Shown here: positions 26,142 through 35,746 of the stretch, one piece after another | Layout of the letters: every line of letters starts with the position of its first letter | Position numbering within the stretch: the stretch's first letter is position 1 | Source of the DNA: DAISIK01 sp036822055 | GTDB lineage: Bacteria > Verrucomicrobiota > Verrucomicrobiia > Opitutales > Puniceicoccaceae | Assembly: GCA_036822055.1 (NCBI GenBank) | Contig: DAISIK010000016.1 | Coordinates: forward strand, 1 to 54,492 | DNA: 54,492 nucleotides | Direction: 5' to 3' | The notes under the pieces: model-generated | Told to the model about the DNA's origin: nothing | The model's database searches: none | What the model saw: the letters and a program-made list of their open reading frames with translations, nothing else | Position numbers and translations under genes: made by a program

Positions 26142-28655
26142 ATGTCAGAAGAAGCAGTTCCCCAACCAGAAAATTCAAAACACAACTACGACGTTGATTC
26201 GCTCGGAAAACTGGAAGGACTCGAGGCTGTCCGAAAGCGTCCGGGAATGTATATCGGAGATCCAACCAATGGATCGGCGTTGCATCACTGTGTTTTTGAA
26301 ATCGTCGACAATTCGATAGACGAGCACCTGGCAGGCTATTGCCAGAATGTTGTGGTGACCATCCATTTGGATGGATCATGTTCGGTGGAGGACGATGGGC
26401 GGGGAATTCCGGTCAAGGTCCACAAGGAATATGGGAAGACCGGGGTGGAGATGGTTTTGACCGAGCTTCATGCGGGGGGGAAGTTCGGGCAGGGTGGATA
26501 CAAGGTTTCCGGTGGATTGCACGGGGTGGGAGCCAGCTGTGTAAACGCGGTTTCGGAATGGTTGATTGCTGAAGTTCGTCGGGATGGAGAGCTTCACCGG
26601 ATGGAATTCGCACGAGGTGCGGTGACCTCTCCGCTCGAAGTGGTCGGCAAGACAAAGGGCACTGGGACCAAGATTACTTTCCTTCCCGACAACGAAATCT
26701 TCGTCGCTGAAAATGAATTCAAATACGACACTCTGGCCAAGCGTTTCCGGGAGATGGCCTTCCTCAATCCCGGAGTGAAGATTGAGTTCCGCGATGACCG
26801 GACAAAAAAGTCGGAAACGTTCAAGTTCGACAACGGTTCGGCTGAATACGTGACCTGGTTGAGCCGAGGAAAAAATCTGCTCCACGACGAGCCGGTCCAC
26901 TTCACGGGGGAAATCAAGCCGGACGGTCAAGAGGAGTCTGAACCGGTGGTGATCGACATCGCGATGCAGTATAACGATGGATACAACGAGCAGATCTACG
27001 CTTATGCGAACTCCATTTTCAATGGTGATGGGGGAGCCCATCTTTCGGGATTTCGAACTGCTCTAACGAGAATCATCAATCAGTACGGAAAGTCCAATAA
27101 TCTCTTGAAGGAGAAGGATCCCGCGATCACAGGCGACGATGTGCGGGAGGGCTTGATTGCGGTGATTGCGGTGCGGTTGACCAATCCATCCTTCAACAAT
27201 CAGACCAAGGACAAGCTGTTAAACCATGAGGTTGACGGAATTGTTCAGCGGGTAATGGGCGACAAGTTGAAGTATTTTTTGGATACCGAACCTAAGGTAG
27301 CCAAGCGAATCGTTGACAAATGCCTCGGCGCGGCTCGGGCGCGGGAAGCGGCCCGAAAAGCACGCGAAACGGTAAGGAAAAGCGCCCTGGTTTCCGGTGG
27401 GCTACCGGGGAAGCTGGCGGATTGTTCGGAGAAGAACCCTGAGCTTTGTGAGGTGTACATCGTGGAGGGTGATTCGGCTGGTGGGTCGGCCAAGCAGGGG
27501 CGGGATCGGCGCTATCAGGCAATTCTCCCGATTCGGGGCAAGCTGCTCAATGTGGAGAAGGCGCGCCTCGACAAGGTGCTGAACAACAATGAGATCCGTG
27601 CTCTGATCACGGCAGTGGGAACTGGCATCGGGTCGGACGGTGACGGTGCCTTTGACATCACCAAATCCCGTTACCACAAGATCATCCTGATGACTGACGC
27701 CGACGTGGATGGCTCCCACATTCGGACGCTGCTCCTGACTTTCATCTTTCGGCAGATGCGGGGTTTGATCGAGGCAGGCTACGTTTACATCGCCCAGCCC
27801 CCTCTCTATCGGATCAAGCGGAAGAATCGCGAGCAGTACATCGATAACGACCAGCAGTTGAACCGCATTTTAATTGAGTTGGGAAGCGAGGATATGACCT
27901 TGATCCGGCTTCGTGACAATCACGAGTTTCCCAGCACCAAGCTGGACAAGATCGTCGAGCGGTTGACTCGCCTGGAGTTACTCGGTGGGGGAGTAACCCG
28001 GTACGGCTGTGATCTGTTGACTTATCTGGATCACCACCGGGAAGGTACCCACGAGCTGCCGCGTTTCATCGCGAGAACCCGGACGGGTAATGAAGAAGAG
28101 TTTTCCTTCTTATTCAGTCCGGAGGAGCGGAGTCGCTTCTATGCCGAGCGCGAGATCACAGAAGATTTCTATGAAACGCAGTTTACCCGGGAGGCCGATC
28201 TGGACGGGCGTCGGGTACTCCAGCGAATTGCGGTGTACGAGATCCATGAATCGGCGGAGATGACCAAGATACTCCTTGAGTTGGCTCGACAGGGTTTGGA
28301 GATCAATCGCTTCACTCCGGATGGAGAGGTTCGCTACCACTTCGTGGAAAACAAGGGTGACGAGAAGAAGGAAAACCGAATTGAGCTCCATTCGGTAATG
28401 GAGGTGCCCGAGACGATTCGCTCACTCGGGCGCAAGGGCTTGACGATTCAGCGCTACAAGGGATTGGGCGAGATGAACCCGAAGCAACTCTACGAGACGA
28501 CAATGGATCCCGAGCATCGACGCCTTTTGAAAGTCGACATTGAGGATGCGGCCTTGGCCGATCAGATTTTTACGATGCTGATGGGTGAAGACGTTCCCTC
28601 TCGTCGGGCCTTTATCGAGGACAATGCCCTCAATGTTTCCTATCTGGATGTCTGA
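26142..28655 (+). CDS. gyrB: DNA gyrase subunit B
   Basis: ATPase subunit of DNA gyrase, which with GyrA introduces negative supercoils. From the ATG at 26142 the product has 837 residues, close to the 800-850 norm. The GHKL ATPase domain shows GLEAVRKRPGMYIGD, EIVDNSIDEHLAG, DDGRGIPV and GGLHGVGASCVNAVS. The TOPRIM domain shows EGDSAGG with E442 and the DADVDGSH triad D519/D521/D523, all intact. The C-terminal zinc-free tail has the GLGEMNPKQLYETTMDP motif. The frame is open to 26100 via TTG, but that extension is not conserved-looking. It is followed after 48 bp by gyrA, making a gyrBA operon. Confidence 0.98.
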   Translation: MSEEAVPQPENSKHNYDVDSLGKLEGLEAVRKRPGMYIGDPTNGSALHHCVFEIVDNSIDEHLAGYCQNVVVTIHLDGSCSVEDDGRGIPVKVHKEYGKTGVEMVLTELHAGGKFGQGGYKVSGGLHGVGASCVNAVSEWLIAEVRRDGELHRMEFARGAVTSPLEVVGKTKGTGTKITFLPDNEIFVAENEFKYDTLAKRFREMAFLNPGVKIEFRDDRTKKSETFKFDNGSAEYVTWLSRGKNLLHDEPVHFTGEIKPDGQEESEPVVIDIAMQYNDGYNEQIYAYANSIFNGDGGAHLSGFRTALTRIINQYGKSNNLLKEKDPAITGDDVREGLIAVIAVRLTNPSFNNQTKDKLLNHEVDGIVQRVMGDKLKYFLDTEPKVAKRIVDKCLGAARAREAARKARETVRKSALVSGGLPGKLADCSEKNPELCEVYIVEGDSAGGSAKQGRDRRYQAILPIRGKLLNVEKARLDKVLNNNEIRALITAVGTGIGSDGDGAFDITKSRYHKIILMTDADVDGSHIRTLLLTFIFRQMRGLIEAGYVYIAQPPLYRIKRKNREQYIDNDQQLNRILIELGSEDMTLIRLRDNHEFPSTKLDKIVERLTRLELLGGGVTRYGCDLLTYLDHHREGTHELPRFIARTRTGNEEEFSFLFSPEERSRFYAEREITEDFYETQFTREADLDGRRVLQRIAVYEIHESAEMTKILLELARQGLEINRFTPDGEVRYHFVENKGDEKKENRIELHSVMEVPETIRSLGRKGLTIQRYKGLGEMNPKQLYETTMDPEHRRLLKVDIEDAALADQIFTMLMGEDVPSRRAFIEDNALNVSYLDV

Positions 28656-28703
28656 GCTCTGAGGAGCCTGGAAATCTTGTACTTATTATTCTGATACGCC
28701 CTG

Positions 28704-31130
28704 ATGTACGCCGAGAACGAGAAGCTTATCCCCACCAACATTACTGACATTATGCAGACCGCCTACATCGATTATTCGATGTCGGTGATTGTATCCCGGG
28801 CCCTCCCCGACGCCAGGGACGGACTGAAACCGGTACAGCGGCGGATCCTCTACGCGATGCAGCGGGAGGGTCTCCTCCACAACCGGGCCTTTGACAAATG
28901 TGCCGGGGTGGTTGGGGAAGTTCTGAAAAACTATCACCCACACGGAGACACCTCGGTTTATGATACCTTGGTTCGGCTGGCCCAAAAGTGGGTGATGCGG
29001 TATCCTTTAATTCAGCCTCAAGGTAATTTTGGTTCCCTTGATGGAGACCCACCGGCCGCCTATCGGTACACGGAATGTCGTTTGGAGAACATCGCTGAGG
29101 AAATGCTCCGCAACATCGACGAAGACACGGTAGATTTTGTCCCGAACTACAAGGAAAGCACGACAGAACCCTCCGTCCTGCCGGCATCTTTGCCGAATCT
29201 TCTGATGAATGGTTCCACCGGGATCGCGGTGGGAATGACGACCAACATCCCGCCGCACAATCTTGGTGAACTGATTGATGCGATTTGCGCGATTATCGAC
29301 CGCCCGACGATTTCGATTGATGAGATCATCCGGATCATGCCGGGACCGGATTTCCCCGGGGGAGGTGAGATTATCGGTTTGAAGGGGATCGATAGCTACA
29401 TGCGGACGGGCCGAGGCATCGTCCGGACACGAGGCAAGGCCCATCTTGAGGAGATCCGAAATGGTAAGGAGCAGATCGTCATCACAGAGATCCCTTACAA
29501 TGTGAATCGGGCTGCTCTGGTGACCAAGATTGCTGAACTGGTGGCAGAAAAGGTTCTCGACGGGGTGAGCGACCTGCGGGACGAGTCGGATGAATCGACG
29601 CGTATCGTTATCGAGTTGAAGCGCGGTGAAGTGCCGCGAGTGACGCTAAACAAGCTTTTTAAAAGCACCCAGCTGGAGAGTTCTTTTGGCGTGATTTTGC
29701 TCGCTCTGGACGAGCGTCGCCCGAAGCAGATGAACATCCGGGAGATGATCGATTGCTACATCGAACATCGTCGGGAGGTAATCACGCGGCGCACCCTTTT
29801 TCAATTGAAGAAGGCGCGGGATCGGGCGCACATTCTCGAGGGTTACAAGATCGCCCTGAGCAACCTCGATGATTTCGTAAAGATCATCCGCGCGAGTAAC
29901 AACCGTGAGGAAGCCCGAAATCGGTTGATGGAAAAGTACCCGATTTCCGAAAGGCAAGCTAATGCAATCCTTGATCTACGCCTTTACCAGTTGACCGGTC
30001 TGGAGCGGGAGAAGATCGAGGCAGAATACCTCGAGCTGATGAAGCGGATCGCCTTCCTCGAAGAAATTCTAGCCAGTGAGCGACGCTTGCTGGAGGTGAT
30101 CAAGGAGGAGTTGACGGAGATGCGGGATCAATATGCCGACTCCCGACGGACGATCATTGTGCCCGAGGAGGGGGAGTTTCGGATGGAGGATGTGATCGCC
30201 AATGAAGGCTGCATCATCTCGGTTTCCCACAATGGCTTCATCAAGCGCACGGCAGTCAGTGCTTATCGGTCGCAGCGACGCGGGGGCAAGGGAGTTCGCG
30301 GAGCAGGCCAGTACGACGACGATTTCATCGAGCACCTCTTTACCGCCAGTACGCATGACTACGTTTTATTCTTCATGAACAACGGGCGGGTCTACGTGGA
30401 GAAAGTCTATGAAATTCCTGAAGGCTCACGGACTTCCAAAGGACGCATGATCGCCAACCTCCTCGAGCTGCAAAAAGGGGAGCGTCTGGCCTCGATGATT
30501 TGTGTCAAGGACTTCTCGGAGGATCTTCGGTTGATAATGTGCACGCGCAAAGGCACGGTGAAGAAGACTCAACTTTCTGAATACAAGAACTTCCGAAAGG
30601 GGGGGATTATCGGGATCTCAATCGATGAAGGCGACGAACTTATCGGGGTAAAGCTCACCACGGGAGAAAGTGAATTGGTCCTTGTAACGCACGCTGGAAT
30701 GTCGATTCGGTTCAGCGAGGATGATGTTCGCCCGATGGGGCGGACGGCGAGAGGCGTTCGCGGGGTTTCATTGAAACGGGAGGATGACTTTGTCGAAACC
30801 ATTGAGGTGGTTGATAAGAATGCTACCCTTTTGATTTGCGGAGAGAATGGGCAGGGTAAGCGCACCTCCTTTGATGAGTATCGATCACAAAGTCGGGGCG
30901 GATCGGGGATCATCGCGATCAAGACCCAGGGGGTAGCAGGGGCCCTCAGTGTGGAGGAAGATGACGAAATCATGATGTTCACCCAAAAAGGTCAGGCTGT
31001 TCGCTCTCCGGTGAAGGACATCAGGGTGGTCGGGCGGACTACCATGGGAGTGCGTTGCATCAATCTGGCGGAGGATGACAAGCTGGTAGGTATCTCCAAA
31101 GTGATCGAGATCGACGCGGATGATGCCTGA
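28704..31130 (+). CDS. gyrA: DNA gyrase subunit A
   Basis: DNA-cleaving subunit of gyrase, 808 residues. The catalytic Tyr is Y122 in AAYRYTECRL. The quinolone-pocket positions equivalent to E. coli 83 and 87 are T83 and D87 in HPHGDTSVYDTL, so Thr replaces the E. coli Ser. The C-terminal six-bladed pinwheel begins after about residue 490 and carries the GyrA box as QRRGGKG, which distinguishes gyrase from ParC. A second, degenerate version reads QSRGGSG in a later blade. The end, IDADDA, is short and acidic without the long E. coli tail. The last 11 bases overlap the prenyl synthase gene. Confidence 0.98.
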   Translation: MYAENEKLIPTNITDIMQTAYIDYSMSVIVSRALPDARDGLKPVQRRILYAMQREGLLHNRAFDKCAGVVGEVLKNYHPHGDTSVYDTLVRLAQKWVMRYPLIQPQGNFGSLDGDPPAAYRYTECRLENIAEEMLRNIDEDTVDFVPNYKESTTEPSVLPASLPNLLMNGSTGIAVGMTTNIPPHNLGELIDAICAIIDRPTISIDEIIRIMPGPDFPGGGEIIGLKGIDSYMRTGRGIVRTRGKAHLEEIRNGKEQIVITEIPYNVNRAALVTKIAELVAEKVLDGVSDLRDESDESTRIVIELKRGEVPRVTLNKLFKSTQLESSFGVILLALDERRPKQMNIREMIDCYIEHRREVITRRTLFQLKKARDRAHILEGYKIALSNLDDFVKIIRASNNREEARNRLMEKYPISERQANAILDLRLYQLTGLEREKIEAEYLELMKRIAFLEEILASERRLLEVIKEELTEMRDQYADSRRTIIVPEEGEFRMEDVIANEGCIISVSHNGFIKRTAVSAYRSQRRGGKGVRGAGQYDDDFIEHLFTASTHDYVLFFMNNGRVYVEKVYEIPEGSRTSKGRMIANLLELQKGERLASMICVKDFSEDLRLIMCTRKGTVKKTQLSEYKNFRKGGIIGISIDEGDELIGVKLTTGESELVLVTHAGMSIRFSEDDVRPMGRTARGVRGVSLKREDDFVETIEVVDKNATLLICGENGQGKRTSFDEYRSQSRGGSGIIAIKTQGVAGALSVEEDDEIMMFTQKGQAVRSPVKDIRVVGRTTMGVRCINLAEDDKLVGISKVIEIDADDA

Positions 31131-32025
31131 GTCTATCGGTAAAGGCAGTTCCTCGGAATCGAATCGCTATTTGAAAGCGATTGAGCGAGGGATCGACCGA
31201 TGGGTGCCGGTCGAGGAGACTACACCGGCACGGTTACACCGAGCCATGCGGTACAGTTTGAATGCCGGTGGTAAACGGGTTCGTCCATTGCTTTTGCTGG
31301 CCGTGGGGGACTGCTACGGAAAGATGGAGGCCTGCATTCCGGCGGCTGTGGCCGTTGAATGCATCCACACGTATTCATTAATCCACGACGATTTACCAGC
31401 GATGGACGACAGTGATTTTCGGCGAGGAAATCCCTCGTGCCATCGTCAATTTGACGAGGCGACCGCTATTCTGGCTGGCGACGCCTTGCTTCCGCTCGCC
31501 TTCGAAATTTTGTCAGAGGCCTACCGGGAGAGCCCAAAAATATGCCAGCAGGCGACCTTGATTTTGGCGCGGGCGGCCGGCAGCGGCGATCTGGTCGGGG
31601 GGCAGATGATGGATATCGAAAGTGAGAGGGGCAGTCTTTCTCTCGACTTGGAGACCCTCCGGGACCTCCACCAAAGGAAAACAGGTGCGCTCTTGACCGC
31701 GTCGATGCAGCTTGGGGCGGTGGTGGCCGAAGTTCCGGAGGTCGAGATGGTCCTCTGGAAGCAGGTCGGTTTAGCTCTCGGGCTAGCCTTTCAGATCGTT
31801 GACGATTTGTTGGATGCCACTTGTTCTTCGGAGCAACTTGGTAAGACGGCAGCTACTGATGCGGCAAGGGGAATCCTGACTTACATTGATTTTCTAGGAC
31901 AAGAGGGGGCGATTGCTGAGGTTAGGAACCTCACGGAGAGTGCGATCAAAGCTCTGGACAAAGTGGCTCCTGATGCGAGCTTTCTGAAAGAATACATCGA
32001 AGCACTGGCGGCCAGAACCTTTTAG
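31120..32025 (+). CDS. ispA: Polyprenyl (farnesyl/geranylgeranyl) diphosphate synthase
   Basis: Chain-elongating prenyltransferase of 301 residues, using DMAPP or GPP plus IPP. The first Asp-rich motif is DDLPAMDD at 90-97 inside HTYSLIHDDLPAMDDSDFRRG-type sequence, with the two-residue insertion typical of bacterial FPP synthases (DDx4D). The second is DDLLD in FQIVDDLLDATCSSEQLGKT. NAGGKRVRPLLLLAVG is the substrate-binding region. Start ATG at 31120 or 31123 lies inside the 3' end of gyrA, so the gene is probably translated from the gyr transcript. In many bacteria ispA instead sits by dxs or xseB, so this position is unusual. Confidence 0.92.
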   Translation: MMPESIGKGSSSESNRYLKAIERGIDRWVPVEETTPARLHRAMRYSLNAGGKRVRPLLLLAVGDCYGKMEACIPAAVAVECIHTYSLIHDDLPAMDDSDFRRGNPSCHRQFDEATAILAGDALLPLAFEILSEAYRESPKICQQATLILARAAGSGDLVGGQMMDIESERGSLSLDLETLRDLHQRKTGALLTASMQLGAVVAEVPEVEMVLWKQVGLALGLAFQIVDDLLDATCSSEQLGKTAATDAARGILTYIDFLGQEGAIAEVRNLTESAIKALDKVAPDASFLKEYIEALAARTF

Positions 32026-32161
32026 GATTGTTGGTTTGGTGGCGCGGCGAGAGAGGCTAGAGCCCTGATCGGTTGGAGACATTCTCGATCCAACACCAAA
32101 TTCTGGATGTGTCGAGGCAGGGTTTGCTTTTGTCGGGTAGGGATCAAAGACTAAAATCATA

Positions 32162-33160
32162 ATGGACGATTCCAAAGCAGAGAACGAAGGTATGGTGGAT
32201 GTCTTGGTTGTGGGAGCTGGCATTGCCGGGTTGCTTGCGGCTACCCGCCTGACGGAGGGCGGATTGAAGGTCCGAGTACTTGAAAAATCGCGAGGATACG
32301 GCGGTAGAATGGCAACTCGCAGGATGGGAGAAGCTGTCTTTGATTATGGAGCACAATACTTTACGGTTCGGACACCAACTTTCGCGGCGCACGTTGAACG
32401 ATGGGTATCGGACGGATTAATCAGGGAGTGGTTCCGAAAGTTTCCAAACGAGGAATCGAGCACTGGTCATCCCCGCTACATTGGTATTTCCGGGATGACG
32501 ACGGTACCCAAGGCACTGGCGGCAGCTCTGGATATCGAGCTCGAGAGCAAGGTGGAAGCTGCCTATTGGACAGGTTCCAGTTGGAGGCTGAGGCTGGCGG
32601 GCGGAGCTGAACGTCAAGGGAGGTTTCTATTTCTATCCACACCCGTGCCTCAAGCTGTGGAAATTTTACGAGCAGGAGGTGGAGATTTGATGGAAAGTGG
32701 ACGGATGGACGAGGCAATCGGCATCCGCTACGAGCGCAGTCTGACGGCTATGGTTCTCTTCGATCAGGCGTCGGAAGTCGGAGGATTTGGTGGGATGAAG
32801 AGTGGCCATCCCGATTTGAGCTGGATTGCCGATAATCATCTCAAGGGTATCTCACCTGTGCCGGGGTCGATAACCATTCACAGTAGCTATGATTTCGGGA
32901 AGGAGTTTTGGGATGCTGATCCCAAGGCGTGGAGTGCTCGATTGATCGAAGCTGCGCGAGAGGTTTGCCCAGGCGAGGTAGTCGAAGTGCGACCTCACCG
33001 GTGGGGTTATAATATCCCGGTTAATCCGTTGGAGGACACGGTATTTCTGAAGCGACGCGAGCATCTCGTCTTGGCGGGAGATGGCTTTGGAGGACCAAGG
33101 GTTGAGGGCTCGGCGGTTTCGGGGATTGATGCTGCCGAGCGGCTGCTCGATATTATTTAA
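32162..33160 (+). CDS. Renalase-like NAD(P)/FAD-dependent oxidoreductase
   Basis: Flavoprotein of 332 residues with the FAD-binding motif GAGIAG (18-23) and the second flavin-contacting motif EKSRGYGGRMATRR (about 42-55), followed by FDYGAQYFTVRTPTF. This combination is typical of renalase-like amine oxidase-superfamily proteins of bacteria, which reoxidise isomeric dihydronicotinamides. The C-terminus has the closing FAD contact LAGDGFGGPRVEGSAVSG. The gap to the prenyl synthase is 136 bp, so it probably has its own promoter. The substrate is not provable from sequence. Confidence 0.82.
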   Translation: MDDSKAENEGMVDVLVVGAGIAGLLAATRLTEGGLKVRVLEKSRGYGGRMATRRMGEAVFDYGAQYFTVRTPTFAAHVERWVSDGLIREWFRKFPNEESSTGHPRYIGISGMTTVPKALAAALDIELESKVEAAYWTGSSWRLRLAGGAERQGRFLFLSTPVPQAVEILRAGGGDLMESGRMDEAIGIRYERSLTAMVLFDQASEVGGFGGMKSGHPDLSWIADNHLKGISPVPGSITIHSSYDFGKEFWDADPKAWSARLIEAAREVCPGEVVEVRPHRWGYNIPVNPLEDTVFLKRREHLVLAGDGFGGPRVEGSAVSGIDAAERLLDII

Positions 33161-33342
33161 AAACGGTCGAGGTCTGGGACGAGATTCCTGGGAAGACCTT
33201 CGCTGGTCCGCTTCGAGTTGGTCTCTGATTGGGCCAGAATTGAGGTGCAGAATGACCTCCGGTTGTTTCATCGCCAATCTGTGGAAGTGCGGTACCTTAG
33301 ATGATCCTTTAATCATTGCAGCAGTGCAAGGAGCCTGCTTTG

Positions 33343-33876
33343 ATGAACTTTTGCCGTAAAAGAAACCCTTTACCAATTACTGCTTTGGAAAACATCGACG
33401 TAGAAAAAATCGAAAAACTCGTCTCCATTCTCAAGGAAGCCTTGAAAGATGGCGAGCTAACTTCCATCTCACTAGAGCAAGACACCTTCAGCCTGCATTT
33501 GGGCAAGGACCATCCCGCTCCGGCTTATGCGGCGCCGCTGATGGGACCGATCCACCAAGCTACTCCTCAGCAGCCGTCGCTTTCAAACCCGCTTGCAAGT
33601 CTGAGCGGTGGTGTTGAGGCGATAGATGAGCCGGGAATTGTTTACGTAAAGTCACCGATGGTTGGTACCTTCTACCGGGCGCCATCGCCAGATAGCGATC
33701 CGTATGCCGAAGTCGGCACCAAGGTAAAGCCGGAGACGGTGGTTTGCATTATAGAGGCGATGAAGGTGATGAATGAAATCCAATCCGAGGTGAGTGGCAC
33801 CGTTGAGGAAGTTCTTCTGGAAAACGGGGCTCCGGTCGAGTACGGCCAGCCCCTCTTCAAGGTGCGTCAAGGATAG
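33343..33876 (+). CDS. accB: Acetyl-CoA carboxylase biotin carboxyl carrier protein
   Basis: Biotin carrier of acetyl-CoA carboxylase, first committed step of fatty-acid synthesis. From the ATG at 33343 the product has 177 residues. An N-terminal helix (IDVEKIEKLVSILKEALKDG) and short strand region is followed by a Pro/Ala/Gln-rich linker (about 57-95) and the biotinyl domain (97-177) with biotin-accepting K141 in IIEAMKVMNE and the VKSPMVGTFYRAPSPD thumb motif. The chosen ATG is preceded by AGGAG at good spacing; an upstream TTG at 33316 would place this Shine-Dalgarno inside the gene. accC follows after 15 bp. Confidence 0.97.
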   Translation: MNFCRKRNPLPITALENIDVEKIEKLVSILKEALKDGELTSISLEQDTFSLHLGKDHPAPAYAAPLMGPIHQATPQQPSLSNPLASLSGGVEAIDEPGIVYVKSPMVGTFYRAPSPDSDPYAEVGTKVKPETVVCIIEAMKVMNEIQSEVSGTVEEVLLENGAPVEYGQPLFKVRQG

Positions 33877-33891
33877 AGGCGGAAGCGTCAA

Positions 33892-35271
33892 ATGTTTAAA
33901 AAAGTATTGATCGCCAATCGCGGGGAGATTGCTGTCCGCATCATTCGGGCTTGTCGGGAGTTGGGGATAAAAACCTTGGCCGTCTACTCGGAGGCCGACG
34001 AGCAATCCCTCCATGGCCAGCTGGCGGATGAAGCTATCTGCATTGGTCCGGGTGCGAGCAGCGAGAGCTATTTAAAATCTGACCGGATTCTCAGCGCTGC
34101 GGAAATAGCCAATGTTGATGCGATCCACCCTGGCTATGGGTTTTTAGCGGAGAATGCTGACTTCGCCGAGCAGTGCGAGAGTTGTAACATTAAATTTATC
34201 GGACCGAAGTCCGAGACGATTCGAATGATGGGAGACAAGGCGCTCGCCCGAGAGACGGTGAGCAAGGCCAAGGTCCCCATCATTCCCGGCAGCCCGGGGC
34301 CGGTCTCGAAGGAGGCAGAGGCGCTGGCGATCGCCAAAGAGATTGGATTCCCGGTGATTATCAAGGCAGTTTCGGGTGGTGGCGGTCGAGGGATGCGAGT
34401 TGCGCACAATGCGGTGGCCTTTCAAAGGGAGTTTGATACGGCACGAAACGAGGCGGAAAAAGCCTTCGGAGATTCCCGGGTTTACATCGAAAAGTACATT
34501 GAGGAGCCAAGGCACATTGAGTTCCAGATTCTGGCCGATGAGCACGGGCATGTAATCCATTTGGGGGAGCGGGATTGTTCTGTCCAGAGGAGGCACCAAA
34601 AGGTGATCGAGGAAGCTCCGTCTCCATTTCTCAATGACGATCTGCGGAAAAAAATGGGGAGAATGGCGGTCAAGGCGGCGGAAGCAGCCAACTATCAGAA
34701 CGCCGGGACGATCGAGTTTCTGGTGGATAAAAGTGGAGCTTTTTACTTCATTGAAATGAATACCCGGATCCAGGTGGAGCACCCGGTGACGGAAGAAGTG
34801 ACCGGTGTTGATCTCATTCGGGAGCAGTTGCGGATAGCGAGTGGACTACCCCTTTCAATCGATCAGCGAGCTGTCCAGATCAATGGCCATGCGATTGAGG
34901 TGAGGATTTGTGCCGAGAACCCGGGGCGGAACTTTGCTCCGTCCCCAGGAGAGATCAGCTTGTACTATCAGCCGGGAGGAATAGGCATTCGAGTGGATTC
35001 CCATGTCTACGGCGGATACTCGATCCCTTCTCATTATGACAGCATGATCGGCAAGGTTATCGCCAAAGGCAAGGACCGGGAGGAGGCCCTTACCCGAATG
35101 GAGCGGGCTTTGAATGACCTGCTCATCCGGGGAGTGTTCACCAATCGGCGTTTTGCTCTTGCGATCATTCGAGATCCGATTTTCAACCAAGGATCAGCAA
35201 CTACGCGATACGTGCAGGACTTTCTTGATCGGACGCCGGTTGCTGTTTTCGAAACCCCCGCCAGAGAGTAA
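33892..35271 (+). CDS. accC: Acetyl-CoA carboxylase biotin carboxylase subunit
   Basis: ATP-grasp enzyme of 459 residues that carboxylates biotin on AccB using bicarbonate. The N-terminal domain starts KVLIANRGEIAVRIIRACRELG. The glycine-rich ATP loop is SGGGGRGMRVAHN (about 160-172). The catalytic block YFIEMNTRIQVEHPVTEEVTG holds the Mg2+-binding Glu residues and the bicarbonate-positioning Arg. Length equals that of stand-alone AccC (about 450). It is cotranscribed with accB and with the Asp23/Gls24 gene that begins 6 bp after its stop. accA and accD are not in the window. Confidence 0.97.
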   Translation: MFKKVLIANRGEIAVRIIRACRELGIKTLAVYSEADEQSLHGQLADEAICIGPGASSESYLKSDRILSAAEIANVDAIHPGYGFLAENADFAEQCESCNIKFIGPKSETIRMMGDKALARETVSKAKVPIIPGSPGPVSKEAEALAIAKEIGFPVIIKAVSGGGGRGMRVAHNAVAFQREFDTARNEAEKAFGDSRVYIEKYIEEPRHIEFQILADEHGHVIHLGERDCSVQRRHQKVIEEAPSPFLNDDLRKKMGRMAVKAAEAANYQNAGTIEFLVDKSGAFYFIEMNTRIQVEHPVTEEVTGVDLIREQLRIASGLPLSIDQRAVQINGHAIEVRICAENPGRNFAPSPGEISLYYQPGGIGIRVDSHVYGGYSIPSHYDSMIGKVIAKGKDREEALTRMERALNDLLIRGVFTNRRFALAIIRDPIFNQGSATTRYVQDFLDRTPVAVFETPARE

Positions 35272-35277
35272 TCAAAG

Positions 35278-35676
35278 ATGCAGCCAACTACCCACGAACC
35301 AATCGATGCTTCCGTTCCAATGATCACCGACGCAAACGGCGATCTGGGAATGATTCAGGTCAATAACAGTGTGGTAGTGCAGATTGTTCGAATCGCCACG
35401 CTCGGGGTGCCCGGCGTCTACTCAGTGGGTCGGGAACGGCTGACGGACGTTTTAACGCGGAAGGAAAACGAGCGAGGTGTAAGGGTCGGCGAGGACGAAG
35501 ACGAGGCTTACCAGATCGAGGTCCGTGTCGTCTTGGAGTTTGGAGTTGAGCTGGCTGCCACGGGTTCCGAGATCCAGCAAACCATTCATGATCAAGTCAC
35601 TCGCATGACGAGTAAGCGAGTCAGTCGAGTTGACGTGATCATTGATGGAATCCACTTCGAAGAGCCTCGTAAGTAA
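35278..35676 (+). CDS. Asp23/Gls24 family protein
   Basis: Small alpha/beta protein of 132 residues. The family pattern is visible: IQVNNSVVVQIVRIATLGVPGVYSVG, then VRVVLEFGVELAATGSEIQQTIHDQV and VSRVDVIIDGI. No signal peptide or membrane helix is present. In Firmicutes the YqhY member of this family is encoded next to accB-accC and is linked to acetyl-CoA carboxylase activity. The same order here, with only 6 bp to accC, makes a role in tuning carboxylase plausible (inference). A general envelope-stress role, as the family name implies, is the alternative. Confidence 0.88.
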   Translation: MQPTTHEPIDASVPMITDANGDLGMIQVNNSVVVQIVRIATLGVPGVYSVGRERLTDVLTRKENERGVRVGEDEDEAYQIEVRVVLEFGVELAATGSEIQQTIHDQVTRMTSKRVSRVDVIIDGIHFEEPRK

Positions 35677-35746
35677 ACCAATTTCCAAAGGCAGGAGGCT
35701 CGGGAATTTGGCTTGCTTTCGATATCGAATCTTTTTTTCTTAGGGA

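Noticed and set aside
35718..35739. TTCGAT/ATCGAA palindrome followed by seven T as a terminator after the Asp23 gene
   Set aside because: The stem is only about four AT/GC pairs with a tight loop; too weak to call, though it may attenuate.
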